The notes: generated from the letters alone by a model not told the origin. 64,000 nucleotides of DNA from Hyphomicrobiales bacterium (GCA_017305715.1 JAFKKG010000012.1:186001-250000); one strand, 5' to 3'; shown: positions 46,106 to 54,759, numbered from the stretch's first letter. Made by a program: numbers and translations.

Positions 46106-47506
46106 TTAGCTTTGCATTGCCCGCAATCGCTGGGTTTCGGGCGCCATGGCGCCGAGCGTGGCGCGGCGGTCGGCTACCGCATGGTGGAATTGTTCGAGCG
46201 CCAGTCCGATGACGGTGAGATCGCTGTCCTCGATGACGCCGTTTTCGTAGCAGTGCAGCGCTTCGCGCAACAGACCGTCGGCGGTGGTCTGCATCTGCGC
46301 CAGCTCTTCCGGCGTTTCGGCGTTGCGCGCCCGCCCGATCAGGTCGAGCAGGCCGTCGCGATGTTCGTCATACTTCTCGCGCTCATCCCGTTTCCAGTAG
46401 TGCTGCAGCCAGGCCCACACCGATCCGATGCCGGACAGAACAAAAATCGCGCCCCACAGATAGTCGCTGTATTTGTCGAGGAACGTGCGCTCGTTGCCGT
46501 CGATATAGGCGGCGGCCCCCAGATGGGCCGGCACGGCGGCGTCCTTGTCGGTATCGGGCTTCTCGATCTGGCTGGCGATCGGCAGGTCGCGCGCGAGCTG
46601 CTGACGCGCGGTGAAGATCTGGCGGGCCAGGGCGCCAACCGTGGTTTCGGACAGCGACTTCGGCGCGATGATCAGATGATTGACGCCGACCGTCTCGACC
46701 TTGTCCTCCGGCCTTGCAGGGGACGCAGAGAAGATGCTGCCCGGAATTTCCTCGGACTCGTAGATCGGGTGCTTCTTGGCAATGGTCTCGGAGACCTCGA
46801 TCGGCAGAAATTTCGGCTCGCCCCGTGCGGCGACGGTGGCGTTGATTGCGTCGACCGTGATCTTGCTGTTGAGCGGTCCGACCGCCATGAACGCGTCGAC
46901 GGTCGGGTCCTTCGCCATCTCGGCAAGCTGATTGATGCCGAACTGGCTGATCGTCACCTTGTCGGCACTGACGCCGGCTTCGGTCAGGATCGTGCGCAGG
47001 AGCTTGACGTTGGCCTCCGATCGTCCGATCACGCCGACGCGGCGTCCGGCGAGTTCGTCGAGGCTCTTGATCTTGGGCGCCGGCGTTTTCTTGGAGCCCT
47101 TCGGCGCGAGACCGGATGGCGCCCACAGCACGACGACGTTCTTGCGCAGGATCGCGACGGAACCGGCGGTGGCTGGCAGGTTCTGATCGCCGCGCACGAC
47201 CGCAAGGTCGGCCTTGCCGGACGTGAACAGGGCGGCGCTCTCATTGGCGCCGGGTGTTGTGATCGGTGACAGGCGGATCGGGCTGCCGTCGTGCTGAAAG
47301 GTCGAGGCCATCAGCTTGATCAAATTCTGATCCTCGCTGCCGGCCGGGCCGACCGCGATGCGCAGCACCGTCGGCCGCAATACATAATAGAGGGCGCCCG
47401 CGGCGGCGCCGAACAAGAAAATGCCGGCGGCGAGGACCAGCAGCGCGTAGCTCCTGCGCTTGCGTCGCCGGGTCTGTCTGGCGCTGTCGTCGTTCTGGTT
47501 TGACAT
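46106..47506 (-). CDS. TAXI family TRAP transporter solute-binding protein, membrane-anchored
   Basis: A 466-residue protein. Basic N-terminus then a span near 20-42 (SYALLVLAAGIFLFGAAAGAL). Residues about 50-330 form a TAXI-type periplasmic binding domain (LRIAVGPAGSEDQNLIKLMA, LAVVRGDQNLPATAG). A second span near 345-370 (LWGAIFVLSGIGSVWAWL) leads to a helical C-terminal domain of about 95 residues. TAXI proteins bind carboxylates such as glutamate. No TRAP permease gene is adjacent, so it may be a lone sensor-like protein or use a distant permease. Confidence 0.82.
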   Translation of the reverse strand: MSNQNDDSARQTRRRKRRSYALLVLAAGIFLFGAAAGALYYVLRPTVLRIAVGPAGSEDQNLIKLMASTFQHDGSPIRLSPITTPGANESAALFTSGKADLAVVRGDQNLPATAGSVAILRKNVVVLWAPSGLAPKGSKKTPAPKIKSLDELAGRRVGVIGRSEANVKLLRTILTEAGVSADKVTISQFGINQLAEMAKDPTVDAFMAVGPLNSKITVDAINATVAARGEPKFLPIEVSETIAKKHPIYESEEIPGSIFSASPARPEDKVETVGVNHLIIAPKSLSETTVGALARQIFTARQQLARDLPIASQIEKPDTDKDAAVPAHLGAAAYIDGNERTFLDKYSDYLWGAIFVLSGIGSVWAWLQHYWKRDEREKYDEHRDGLLDLIGRARNAETPEELAQMQTTADGLLREALHCYENGVIEDSDLTVIGLALEQFHHAVADRRATLGAMAPETQRLRAMQS

Positions 47507-47563
47507 CGTACTGTCACGTTACATGAAAAAGCGCCGCAAAGCCTGGAAAATCATCCTTACAGA

Positions 47564-47580
47564 TCGATGACGTCATACGC
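47564..47580. promoter_or_regulatory. Shared upstream motif, copy 1 (TCGATGACGTCATACGC)
   Basis: 17-base motif, with the palindrome TGACGTCA inside, in the divergent region between the TAXI gene and the glycosyltransferase gene. It recurs at 49484-49500 with one change. It is 63 bases before the chosen glycosyltransferase start. Candidate binding site for an unknown regulator. Confidence 0.45.
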
Positions 47581-47642
47581 TTGAAATATCCATGAACGAA
47601 CGTCGGGCCGTTAAGAATCACGGCAAACCTTGGGTTACCGAC

Positions 47643-48698
47643 ATGCGGGTATTGATAGCGACCGACGCCTGGCATCCGCAGGTGAACGGCGTGGTGCGGA
47701 CGTTAACTTCTCTGGCGCGCAGCGCGGCCCATCTCGACGCCGAGATCAGTTTTCTCACCCCCGACGGCTTTCCCTCGGTCGGCGTGCCGACCTATCCGGG
47801 CTTGCGCATCGCGCTGCCGAACCGCCGCGAGATCGCGCGCCGGATCGAGGCGGCGGCGCCCGAGGCCATTCACATCGCGACCGAAGGCCCGATCGGCTGG
47901 GCGGTGCGCGGCTATTGCCGCCGCCGCAAGCTCGCGTTTACCACGTCCTACACCACGCGCTTCCCCGAATATGTCGCGGTCCGCACCATGATCCCGGCCG
48001 GCGTCGGCTATGCGCTGCTCCGGCATTTTCATGCGGCGGCGTCGACCACCATGGTCGCGACCGCCTCGTTGCGCCAGGAGCTCAGCGATCGCGGCTTTCG
48101 CAAGCTCGGCTTCTGGACACGCGGCGTCGACACCGACCTGTTCTCGCCCGACAACCCCGCCGCGATCGATCTGCCGCGCCCGATCTTCATGACCATGGGG
48201 CGGGTCGCGGTCGAAAAGAATCTCGAAGCGTTTCTCGCGCTCGATCTGCCGGGAACGAAAGTCGTGGTCGGTGACGGGCCGCAGCGGGCGCAGCTCGCGC
48301 AGAAATATCCAAACGCGGTCTTCCTCGGCGAGAAGAAGGGCGAGGATTTGCGGTCGCATCTGGCCGCAGCCGATGTCTTCGTGTTTCCGAGCCTCACCGA
48401 CACGTTCGGCGTCGTGCAACTGGAAGCGCTGGCCTGCGGCACGCCGGTTGCGGCGTTTCCCGTCACCGGCCCCCTCGACGTCATCGCCGATCATCCGATC
48501 GGCGCGCTGGATTGGGATTTGCGCAGCGCCTGTCTGCGCGCGCTCGACATGTCGCGCGAGGCATGCCGGAATTTTGCGCTGGGCCGTTCCTGGGAAAACA
48601 GCGCGCGGCAATTCATCGGCAATCTGGCCGCGCTGCAGCCGAGCCGCGTCACGCTGCCGGCGCGCCGCATCCCCGGCACCAGCGCGGTGCAGGGCTAA
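47643..48698 (+). CDS. Glycosyltransferase family 4 (GT-B) protein
   Basis: A 351-residue GT-B enzyme. N-terminal domain MRVLIATDAWHPQVNGVVRTL; C-terminal glycosyltransferase-1 domain with MGRVAVEKNLEAFLALDLPG, VVGDGPQRAQL and the FPSLTDTFGVVQLEALACG EX7E-type motif. Family relatives add a hexose, mannose or uronic acid to a lipid acceptor; one such group makes glycosyl-diacylglycerols. The neighbouring phospholipid genes favour a lipid acceptor here, by inference. I chose 47643 over 47592 because it starts the conserved N-terminus and leaves room for the upstream motif. Confidence 0.87.
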   Translation: MRVLIATDAWHPQVNGVVRTLTSLARSAAHLDAEISFLTPDGFPSVGVPTYPGLRIALPNRREIARRIEAAAPEAIHIATEGPIGWAVRGYCRRRKLAFTTSYTTRFPEYVAVRTMIPAGVGYALLRHFHAAASTTMVATASLRQELSDRGFRKLGFWTRGVDTDLFSPDNPAAIDLPRPIFMTMGRVAVEKNLEAFLALDLPGTKVVVGDGPQRAQLAQKYPNAVFLGEKKGEDLRSHLAAADVFVFPSLTDTFGVVQLEALACGTPVAAFPVTGPLDVIADHPIGALDWDLRSACLRALDMSREACRNFALGRSWENSARQFIGNLAALQPSRVTLPARRIPGTSAVQG

Positions 48699-48739
48699 AA
48701 GTCCGTTCCAACACCTGAAGAGAGACGAGAAGAAAGACC

Positions 48740-49429
48740 ATGGCAAACATCATCAAGCTTGACGGCACAAGGGCGTTGGACTTCGACCGCGAGACGGTCG
48801 AGCAGGCCTACGACCGCTGGGCGCCGGTATATGATCTCGTGTTCGGCGGCGTGTTCAGCAAGGGCCGCAAGGCGGCCATTGCGGCCACCAACAAGATCGG
48901 CGGCCGCGTGCTCGAGGTTGGCGTCGGCACCGGCATCTCGCTGCCGCAATACGCGCCGCATTTGCGAATCTTCGGCACCGACATTTCGGAAGCGATGCTG
49001 CAGAAGGCCAAGAAGCGCGTCGACGAGCTCAAGCTGAAGAATGTCGAGGGTCTGGCAGTCATGGACGCCGAGAAACTCGAATTCCCCGACAACGCCTTCG
49101 ACGTCGTGATGGCGCAATATGTCGTGACCGCGGTTCCAAACCCGGAAGTGGCGCTGGACGAATTCGCCCGCGTGCTGCGGCCGGGCGGCGAACTCATCAT
49201 CCTGACCCGCGTCAGTGCGGACGCCGGCATGCGCCGCTTCATCGAGCAGCGCCTGCAGCCGGTGGTTCGCCCGCTCGGCTTCCGCACCGCCGAGTTCGCC
49301 TGGTCGCGTTACGCGAAATGGCTGGCCGGCGCGCGCGGCATGGAATTGGTGGAGCGCCGTCTGGTGCCGCCGCTCGGCCACTTCTCGCTGGTGCGTTTCC
49401 GGAAAATCGACATCGCCAAGGCGGCGTAA
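48740..49429 (+). CDS. Class I SAM methyltransferase, Rhodobacter-type phospholipid N-methyltransferase-like
   Basis: A 229-residue methyltransferase. YDRWAPVYDLVFGGVFSKGR followed by VLEVGVGTGISLPQYAPHLRI and the motif FPDNAFDVVMAQYVVTAVPNP match the UbiE/PmtA class that methylates phosphatidylethanolamine to phosphatidylcholine, as in the Rhodobacter sphaeroides enzyme. The N-terminal WAPVYD block is characteristic. Bradyrhizobium has several such enzymes, so the exact substrate (PE, monomethyl-PE or dimethyl-PE) is uncertain. It follows the glycosyltransferase by 41 bases and probably shares its transcript. Confidence 0.82.
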   Translation: MANIIKLDGTRALDFDRETVEQAYDRWAPVYDLVFGGVFSKGRKAAIAATNKIGGRVLEVGVGTGISLPQYAPHLRIFGTDISEAMLQKAKKRVDELKLKNVEGLAVMDAEKLEFPDNAFDVVMAQYVVTAVPNPEVALDEFARVLRPGGELIILTRVSADAGMRRFIEQRLQPVVRPLGFRTAEFAWSRYAKWLAGARGMELVERRLVPPLGHFSLVRFRKIDIAKAA

Positions 49430-49483
49430 CGCGCAGCCTTCCCGGTTGCGTCATCGCGTCGCCGCGAGACTTCATATGACATT

Positions 49484-49500
49484 TCGATGATGTCATACGC
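49484..49500. promoter_or_regulatory. Shared upstream motif, copy 2 (TCGATGATGTCATACGC)
   Basis: Differs from copy 1 at one base. It is 50 bases before the Mpo1-like gene. Here it is also part of an inverted repeat, TATGACA (49475-49481) and TGTCATA (49491-49497), as expected for a dimeric regulator. Confidence 0.45.
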
Positions 49501-49550
49501 CGTACATCGAATCCCTTTAATCCTTAACCCTAGAGAACTTGGGGGAGATC

Positions 49551-50168
49551 ATGATCAAGAACTTCATGCAGGAACTGCGAACCCAGCGTTGGGACGACCA
49601 TCGCTACTACCACCACAGCCGGATCAACCAGTCGCTGCACTTTGTCAGCGCGGCGAGCTTCCTGTTCGCCTATGTCATGCTGTTCATCGACCCGATGGTC
49701 TCGGCGCTGGTCGGCTGGCTGGTGTCGATGACCTCGCGCCAGGCCGGGCATTTCTTCTTCGAGCCGAAGGGCTATGACCACGTCAACCAGGCGACCCACG
49801 AGCACAAGGAAGAGATCAAGGTCGGCTACAACCTGCAGCGCAAGGTCGTGCTGATGGTGATCTGGGCGCTGTCGCCGCTGGTGCTGTATGTCGACCCGAC
49901 CCTGTTCGGCATGTTCACGCCCTGGGCGACGCCGGCCGACTTCATGCGTCAGGTCGCCAAGATCTGGCTGACGATCGGCATCGGCGGGCTGCTGTTCCGC
50001 ACCATCCACCTGTTCTTCATCCGCGACGTCGAGACCGGCCTTGTCTGGATGACCAAGATCGTCACCGACCCCTTCAGCGACCTCAAGCTCTACTACAAGG
50101 CGCCGCTGGCGCTGATGAAGGGCGAACTGATCGATCCGGGCCTCGAGAAGCACGTCAAGCACGCCTGA
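49551..50168 (+). CDS. Mpo1/YGL010w-like (DUF962-type) integral membrane protein
   Basis: A 205-residue membrane protein with about four spans. The motifs YYHHSRINQSLHFVSA (His21, His22, Asn26, His30) and SRQAGHFFFEPKGYDH (His67, Glu71, His77), with further His in THEHKEE, resemble the iron-binding His pattern of Mpo1, an Fe(II) dioxygenase that shortens 2-hydroxy fatty acids. The match is by motif only; it could also be a fatty-acid hydroxylase-like or unrelated alphaproteobacterial membrane protein. GGGGGAG precedes the ATG. Next to phospholipid genes. Confidence 0.6.
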   Translation: MIKNFMQELRTQRWDDHRYYHHSRINQSLHFVSAASFLFAYVMLFIDPMVSALVGWLVSMTSRQAGHFFFEPKGYDHVNQATHEHKEEIKVGYNLQRKVVLMVIWALSPLVLYVDPTLFGMFTPWATPADFMRQVAKIWLTIGIGGLLFRTIHLFFIRDVETGLVWMTKIVTDPFSDLKLYYKAPLALMKGELIDPGLEKHVKHA

Positions 50169-50202
50169 GAATCGATCTTACAAATGCTGCCTATGATTCG
50201 TC

Positions 50203-50395
50203 ATGCCCGGGCTTGTCCCGGGCATCCACGTCTTTGGAGCTTGATGTCGCTGAACGCTCAGTCCCGTCACCCTGAGGTGCGAGCCTCTTTGGCGAGCCTC
50301 GAAGGGCGACGGCCCGCCTGTGGGCGATTCATCCTTCGAGGCTCGCCTAGCGGCGCAAATGCGCCACCAGGCTCGCGCCTCAGGATGACGGATCT
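50203..50395. repeat. Repeat-rich spacer with nested palindromes
   Basis: ATGCCCGGGCTTGTCCCGGGCAT at 50203, then a nested pair GCGAGCCTCGAAGG (50292) and CCTTCGAGGCTCGC (50333), framed by CACCCTGAGGTGCGAGCC and GGCTCGCGCCTCAGGATG. No gene found. Dispersed REP-like elements between convergent genes. Confidence 0.65.
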
Positions 50396-50423
50396 GGCTC
50401 TGTGCTTGGCGCCGTCAGCGGAT

Positions 50424-52088
50424 CTACCGACGCAGCCGTTTTCGCAGCATCTCTTTCAGGATCTGCCGCTTGATGGTCTTGTTGGTGAGGCCAGCATCTT
50501 GCCACCACCAGCCGTCCCGCTTCATCTTCTCGGCGGCCGCGACGAACCGGTCCGCGACGGCGGCAAAGTCATCGTCGGTATAGTTCAGGCTGAAGATCAG
50601 CCGGCCGGTGCCGACCCAGCTCAGCGCCAGCCCTTCGGCACGCAGATAATATTGCAGCATCCAGTTGTAACGGGACGGCTCGGTATAGTGCACGCTCCAG
50701 ATCGACGACAGATTGCTGACGCGGACGGGAAGTTGTTCCGCCGCCAGCCGGTCGTTGAGCGCCTTGGCGCGGGCGTTCCAGGTCTCGTCGAGACCGATAT
50801 AGACCGAGTTGAAATTCGGGCTGGCGAGCCGGCCCAAAAACTCGTCCATCGCCGTCATGACGTAGGGATGCGAATTGAAGGTGCCGCGGGCAAAGCAGAT
50901 GTCGGCCGGGCGATCGTCGCGGAAGCGTCGCATCAAATCCTTGCGGCCGCAGACCACGCCGACGGGAAGTCCACCCGCCAGGCTCTTGCCGTAGGTCACC
51001 ATGTCGGCGCGGACGCCGAAATATTCCTGCGCGCCGCCGGCGGCGAGGCGGAAACCGACAAAGACCTCGTCGAAGATCAGCACGATGCCGCGCTCGGTGC
51101 AGACCTCGCGCAGCTTGTTCAGCCATTCGGTATAGGCGGCGCGATCGAAACGGCTGCTGCGCGAACTGTCGACCAGCGCGGAATCGCCGGGCGCGTTGGC
51201 GTTGGGATGCAGCGCCTGCAACGGATTGACCAGCACGCAGGCGATGTCCTTGCGCGTGCGCAGCACGTGCAGCGTCCGCTCCGACATGTCGGCGAGCGTA
51301 TAGGTCTCGTGCGGCGATACGGGGTTGCCGATGCCGGGCTGCACGTCGCCCCACCAGCCGTGATAGGCGCCGGCGAAACGCACCAGATGCGTCCGTTTGG
51401 TGTGGTAGCGCGCCAGCCGCACCGCCTGCATCACGGCCTCGGTGCCGGACATGTGGAACGAGACTTCGTCGAGGCCGGAGATCGCGCAGAGCCGCTTGAC
51501 GTTGTCGGTGATCACGGGGTGGTAGGAGCCGAGCACGGGTCCGAGCGCATGCGCGCGCTTCTCGGATTCGGCGATGCACTCCTTGTAGAAGTCGTTGCCG
51601 AAAATGTTGACGCCGTACGAGCCGGTGAGGTCGTAGGAGACATTGCCGTCGACATCGGTAACGGTGACGCCGGAAGAGGACGCCGCGAAAGCGCTGGTGG
51701 AAAGATGCTCGCGCACCAGCCGGCTGTATTGGAACGGCACCCGGTAGGTTTCGGTGAATTGCAGGTCGGAAATGTGCGCGGCGGCCTCGGCCGTCATCTG
51801 CCGGCCCTTGGGGTAACGGTGCTGATAGACGCCGGCGAGGCGGAAGAACCCGTCCTGGCGCTGCGTGGCCACGCTGGCCGGCGCGCCGTCGGAACGGAAG
51901 AACTCGCCGACATCGAATTCGTAATGCGGCACCAGGCGCGCAACCATCTTGGACATTTTGGAATGTCCGGTCAGGGAGCGGTGCTTGGCCCGCGACAGCG
52001 CCAGCCGCGCCTGCAATTTGGGGAAGGTCACCGCGGCGCCGGCAAGCGCGGCGGCGGACAGCGACAGAATCGAAAGGGGCGAATCCAT
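50424..52088 (-). CDS. Class III pyridoxal phosphate aminotransferase / aminomutase-like enzyme
   Basis: A 554-residue PLP enzyme of the glutamate-1-semialdehyde aminomutase type. Landmarks are SFHMSGTEAVMQAVRLAR, GAYHGWWGD, LIFDEVFVGFR and YGKSLAGGLPVG, whose Lys forms the PLP Schiff base. It is about 120 residues longer than HemL, with an N-terminal hydrophobic helix (about 1-25) and a region to about 110 not found in HemL, so it is probably membrane-associated. Substrate unknown. Its start codon overlaps that of the divergent decarboxylase gene. Confidence 0.85.
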   Translation of the reverse strand: MDSPLSILSLSAAALAGAAVTFPKLQARLALSRAKHRSLTGHSKMSKMVARLVPHYEFDVGEFFRSDGAPASVATQRQDGFFRLAGVYQHRYPKGRQMTAEAAAHISDLQFTETYRVPFQYSRLVREHLSTSAFAASSSGVTVTDVDGNVSYDLTGSYGVNIFGNDFYKECIAESEKRAHALGPVLGSYHPVITDNVKRLCAISGLDEVSFHMSGTEAVMQAVRLARYHTKRTHLVRFAGAYHGWWGDVQPGIGNPVSPHETYTLADMSERTLHVLRTRKDIACVLVNPLQALHPNANAPGDSALVDSSRSSRFDRAAYTEWLNKLREVCTERGIVLIFDEVFVGFRLAAGGAQEYFGVRADMVTYGKSLAGGLPVGVVCGRKDLMRRFRDDRPADICFARGTFNSHPYVMTAMDEFLGRLASPNFNSVYIGLDETWNARAKALNDRLAAEQLPVRVSNLSSIWSVHYTEPSRYNWMLQYYLRAEGLALSWVGTGRLIFSLNYTDDDFAAVADRFVAAAEKMKRDGWWWQDAGLTNKTIKRQILKEMLRKRLRR

Positions 52089-52992
52089 GCCACCAGCGCT
52101 AGCTAATCCTGCTAACAAATTCATGACAGTCAAAGGCCTGATTTCGGCCTTTACCCAGCAGGAGGACCTCAATTTCCTGCTGACCAACCGGATTCCCCGG
52201 GCGGCCGTCACCCGCTTCATGGGCTGGTTCTCCAAGATCGAGAACCCGCTGGTGCGCGACGCCTCGATCGCCTGCTGGCGCCTGTTCTCCGACCTCGATC
52301 TGTCGGAGGCCAGGAAGACCGAATTCAGGAGCCTGCATGATTGTTTTACGCGCGAGCTGCGGCCGGGCCTGCGCCCCGCCGACCCGAACCCGAACATCGT
52401 CGCCAGCCCCTCGGACGGCATCATCGGCGCGTTCGGCAAGATCGAGGACACCAAACTGTTCCAGATCAAGGGCGCGCCATATTCGCTGCTCGACCTGCTC
52501 GGCGATCCCGCTCTGGTGGAGCGGCATCGCAACGGCCGCTATCTGACGCTGCGGCTGACCTCGAGCATGTATCACCGCTTTCATGCGCCCTATGATGCCA
52601 CGATCGAACGGGTGACGTTCATTCATGGCGACGTCTGGAACGTCAATCCGATCGCGCTGAAACGGGTGGAGCGGCTGTTCTGCAAGAACGAGCGCGCGGT
52701 GATTGAGACGCGGCTGGCGTCCGGCGATGCGCTGACGCTGGTGCCGGTCGCCGCCATTCTGGTCGCCAGCATCCGCCTGCACTTTCTGGATGTGACCTTG
52801 AATGCGCAGAGCAGGGGGCCGGTGGAATTCCCGTGCGACGCCAGGGTAGCCAAGGGTGACGAACTCGGCTGGTTCGAGCACGGCTCGACCATCATCGTGC
52901 TGGCGCCGGAAAGTTTTGAGTTCGCCGACCACGTCGCCGAAGGCGCGAGGGTCCGTGCCGGCGAGGCGTTGTTGCGGAAACCGGTGGCCTGA
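52087..52992 (+). CDS. psd: Phosphatidylserine decarboxylase
   Basis: A 301-residue pyruvoyl-dependent enzyme of proenzyme length. SSMYHRFHAPYDATIERV carries the catalytic His region, and the self-cleavage site is EHGSTIIVLAP with Ser267, which becomes the pyruvoyl group; HGST replaces the E. coli LGST. It converts phosphatidylserine to phosphatidylethanolamine, the substrate for N-methyltransferases. Start at 52087 overlaps the divergent PLP gene start (52086-52088); an internal ATG at 52123 (MTVKGLISAF) is an alternative that would separate them. Confidence 0.88.
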   Translation: MPPALANPANKFMTVKGLISAFTQQEDLNFLLTNRIPRAAVTRFMGWFSKIENPLVRDASIACWRLFSDLDLSEARKTEFRSLHDCFTRELRPGLRPADPNPNIVASPSDGIIGAFGKIEDTKLFQIKGAPYSLLDLLGDPALVERHRNGRYLTLRLTSSMYHRFHAPYDATIERVTFIHGDVWNVNPIALKRVERLFCKNERAVIETRLASGDALTLVPVAAILVASIRLHFLDVTLNAQSRGPVEFPCDARVAKGDELGWFEHGSTIIVLAPESFEFADHVAEGARVRAGEALLRKPVA

Positions 52993-53016
52993 CGGGGCAT
53001 TGCCCGCTTCCATTCG

Positions 53017-54084
53017 TCAATCGGAGAGGGACGGATAGTCCGTCACGGCGGGCATCACCAGACGATTGAGAATGGCGATCGGGATAGGACTCCGGTAGTT
53101 GAAGGCGTTGACGACGACAACGAGATCGATTCCGGGAACGATGAAGAGACGTTGGCCGCCACTACCGAAGCCGGCGATCCAGGTCAGTTCACGGCCGTTG
53201 AGCAGGGAACGGCCGAGCCACCACTGATACCCGTAATACAGCGCCCCATGCCCTTCCGCATTCACGCGCGGAATCGTCGATTCGAAAATCCACCGCGCGG
53301 GCACGATTTGCCTGCCGTTCCAGCGCCCTTCATCCGCCACGAGTTGGCCGAGCTTGGCGAGGTCGCGCGGCCTCAGCCGTAGCCCGGCAAACGCCGCAAC
53401 CTCGGCGCTGCCGGTAAAGGTCCGCCACTCGAAATCGGTGATGCCGAGCGGTTCGAACAGCTTTTCACTGGCATAGATATCGATGCGCTGGCCGACTGCT
53501 TTGGCAAGGGCTGCGGCGAGCACGCTGGTGGCGCCGCCGCTGTAATTGAACGAGGTTCCGGGCGGCGACGCCATCGGCTGCTCCAGCACGTAACGGCAGG
53601 GATCCTTCGCCTCGAGCAGTTGCCGCTCGTTGTTGCCCGGACTTTTCCAGTTCCGGCTTTCGTCCCACCGCAGCCCGTGCGACATCGTGAGCAGGTGCCG
53701 GAATGTGATCCGTCCGTTCTGCTGCGTGCGGAGATCGGCATATTCGGGAAAGTAGTCGATGACGAGCGAATCGAGCGCGGGAAACTTGTCCTCGCTCAGC
53801 GCGATGCCGATCAGTAGTGAGGTGACGCTCTTTGAGATCGAGCGGATGTCGTGCTTTTCGGTCGGAGAGAATCGAACCGAGTTCGACCATTCCATCCAGT
53901 GCCGCTCCCTGCCGCGGAAATAGCGCTCGAACACAAGCTTGCCTCGACGTGCGATGACGACGGCGTGAACATTGTGCTGGGGCCACTGTTTTAGAAATGT
54001 GTCGAGCTGGGAGAGCCGGGTCGCGTCAAGACCAACCTCGGTCGGAGTAGCAACGGCCCATCCATCGTCGGGTGTCGATGACAT
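53017..54084 (-). CDS. Serine hydrolase, beta-lactamase/class C type
   Basis: A 355-residue penicillin-binding-like hydrolase. The SxxK motif is in DIRSISKSVTSLLIG, the second motif is FNYSGGATS (Tyr), and the third region is AGFGSGGQRLFIVPG. No signal peptide is evident, so it is probably cytoplasmic, as in many esterase-like members. Substrate unknown. The ATG at 54084 has AAGGACC upstream; the in-frame start at 54099 adds five residues. Confidence 0.87.
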   Translation of the reverse strand: MSSTPDDGWAVATPTEVGLDATRLSQLDTFLKQWPQHNVHAVVIARRGKLVFERYFRGRERHWMEWSNSVRFSPTEKHDIRSISKSVTSLLIGIALSEDKFPALDSLVIDYFPEYADLRTQQNGRITFRHLLTMSHGLRWDESRNWKSPGNNERQLLEAKDPCRYVLEQPMASPPGTSFNYSGGATSVLAAALAKAVGQRIDIYASEKLFEPLGITDFEWRTFTGSAEVAAFAGLRLRPRDLAKLGQLVADEGRWNGRQIVPARWIFESTIPRVNAEGHGALYYGYQWWLGRSLLNGRELTWIAGFGSGGQRLFIVPGIDLVVVVNAFNYRSPIPIAILNRLVMPAVTDYPSLSD

Positions 54085-54207
54085 CGGGCGGTCCTTCACA
54101 ATTCTTCAGGCCGGCGACTGAACGGGGTCTCGTGCGTGACGAACACGGACGCTAGCATCGTCGCACGAAATTCTCTATGTGGGGGATTCCAACGATGATC
54201 GGAGAGC

Positions 54208-54750
54208 ATGGAGATGGCGCGGGCGCCTGTGCTGGCGGCGGGAGGCATTGTGTTGCGGCAGGCGGAGACGCCGCTGGTCGCGATCGTGCGCCTGCGCAAG
54301 CGCGACGAATGGGTGCTGCCGAAGGGCAAGCTCGATTCCGGCGAGACGCCGCGGGCGGCCGCCGAGCGCGAGGTCAATGAGGAGACCGGGCACGACGTCG
54401 CCGTGCACGAATTCCTGGGGACGCTGGTTTACGAATCCCGCGGCGGCTCCAAGGTCGTGCATTTCTGGCGGATGGAAGCGGGCCCCGAGCCGGTCCGCAA
54501 GCTAATGCGCGACGTCAAGGCCGTCGAGTGGTTGCCGCTTTCCGACGCCGTCGAGCGGCTCTCCCGCGGTTACGAGCGCGCATTTCTGGAAAATGTCGGG
54601 CCGATCGCGCTGGCCGCGACGATCGCGACGCCGAGCGGCACGTCGATCGAACATATGTCGGAGCCGGCGCGTGTGGAACCGATCCGTGAAGTCAGAGACC
54701 AGCGCAGCCTGGTGCAGAAGTTGCGCGACTGGTTTCGCCGCACGGCGTGA
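54208..54750 (+). CDS. Nudix hydrolase
   Basis: A 180-residue protein with a full Nudix box GETPRAAAEREVNEETGHD (G-x5-E-x7-REVxEETG). It hydrolyses a nucleoside diphosphate linked to another moiety. The domain covers residues about 8-140; the C-terminal 40 residues are more variable and basic. GGAGAGC precedes the ATG at 54208. A CTTCCGTCATG/CATGACGGAAG hairpin at 54760-54786 lies just downstream. Confidence 0.88.
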   Translation: MEMARAPVLAAGGIVLRQAETPLVAIVRLRKRDEWVLPKGKLDSGETPRAAAEREVNEETGHDVAVHEFLGTLVYESRGGSKVVHFWRMEAGPEPVRKLMRDVKAVEWLPLSDAVERLSRGYERAFLENVGPIALAATIATPSGTSIEHMSEPARVEPIREVRDQRSLVQKLRDWFRRTA

Positions 54751-54759
54751 CGCCGCATT

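Noticed and set aside
45611-47269. A 552-codon open frame on the plus strand
   Set aside because: Antisense to the second L,D-transpeptidase and the TAXI protein genes, which have clear signal peptide and domain features.
50184-52106. A 640-codon open frame on the plus strand
   Set aside because: Antisense to the class III PLP enzyme gene, which shows the PLP-lysine and other family motifs.
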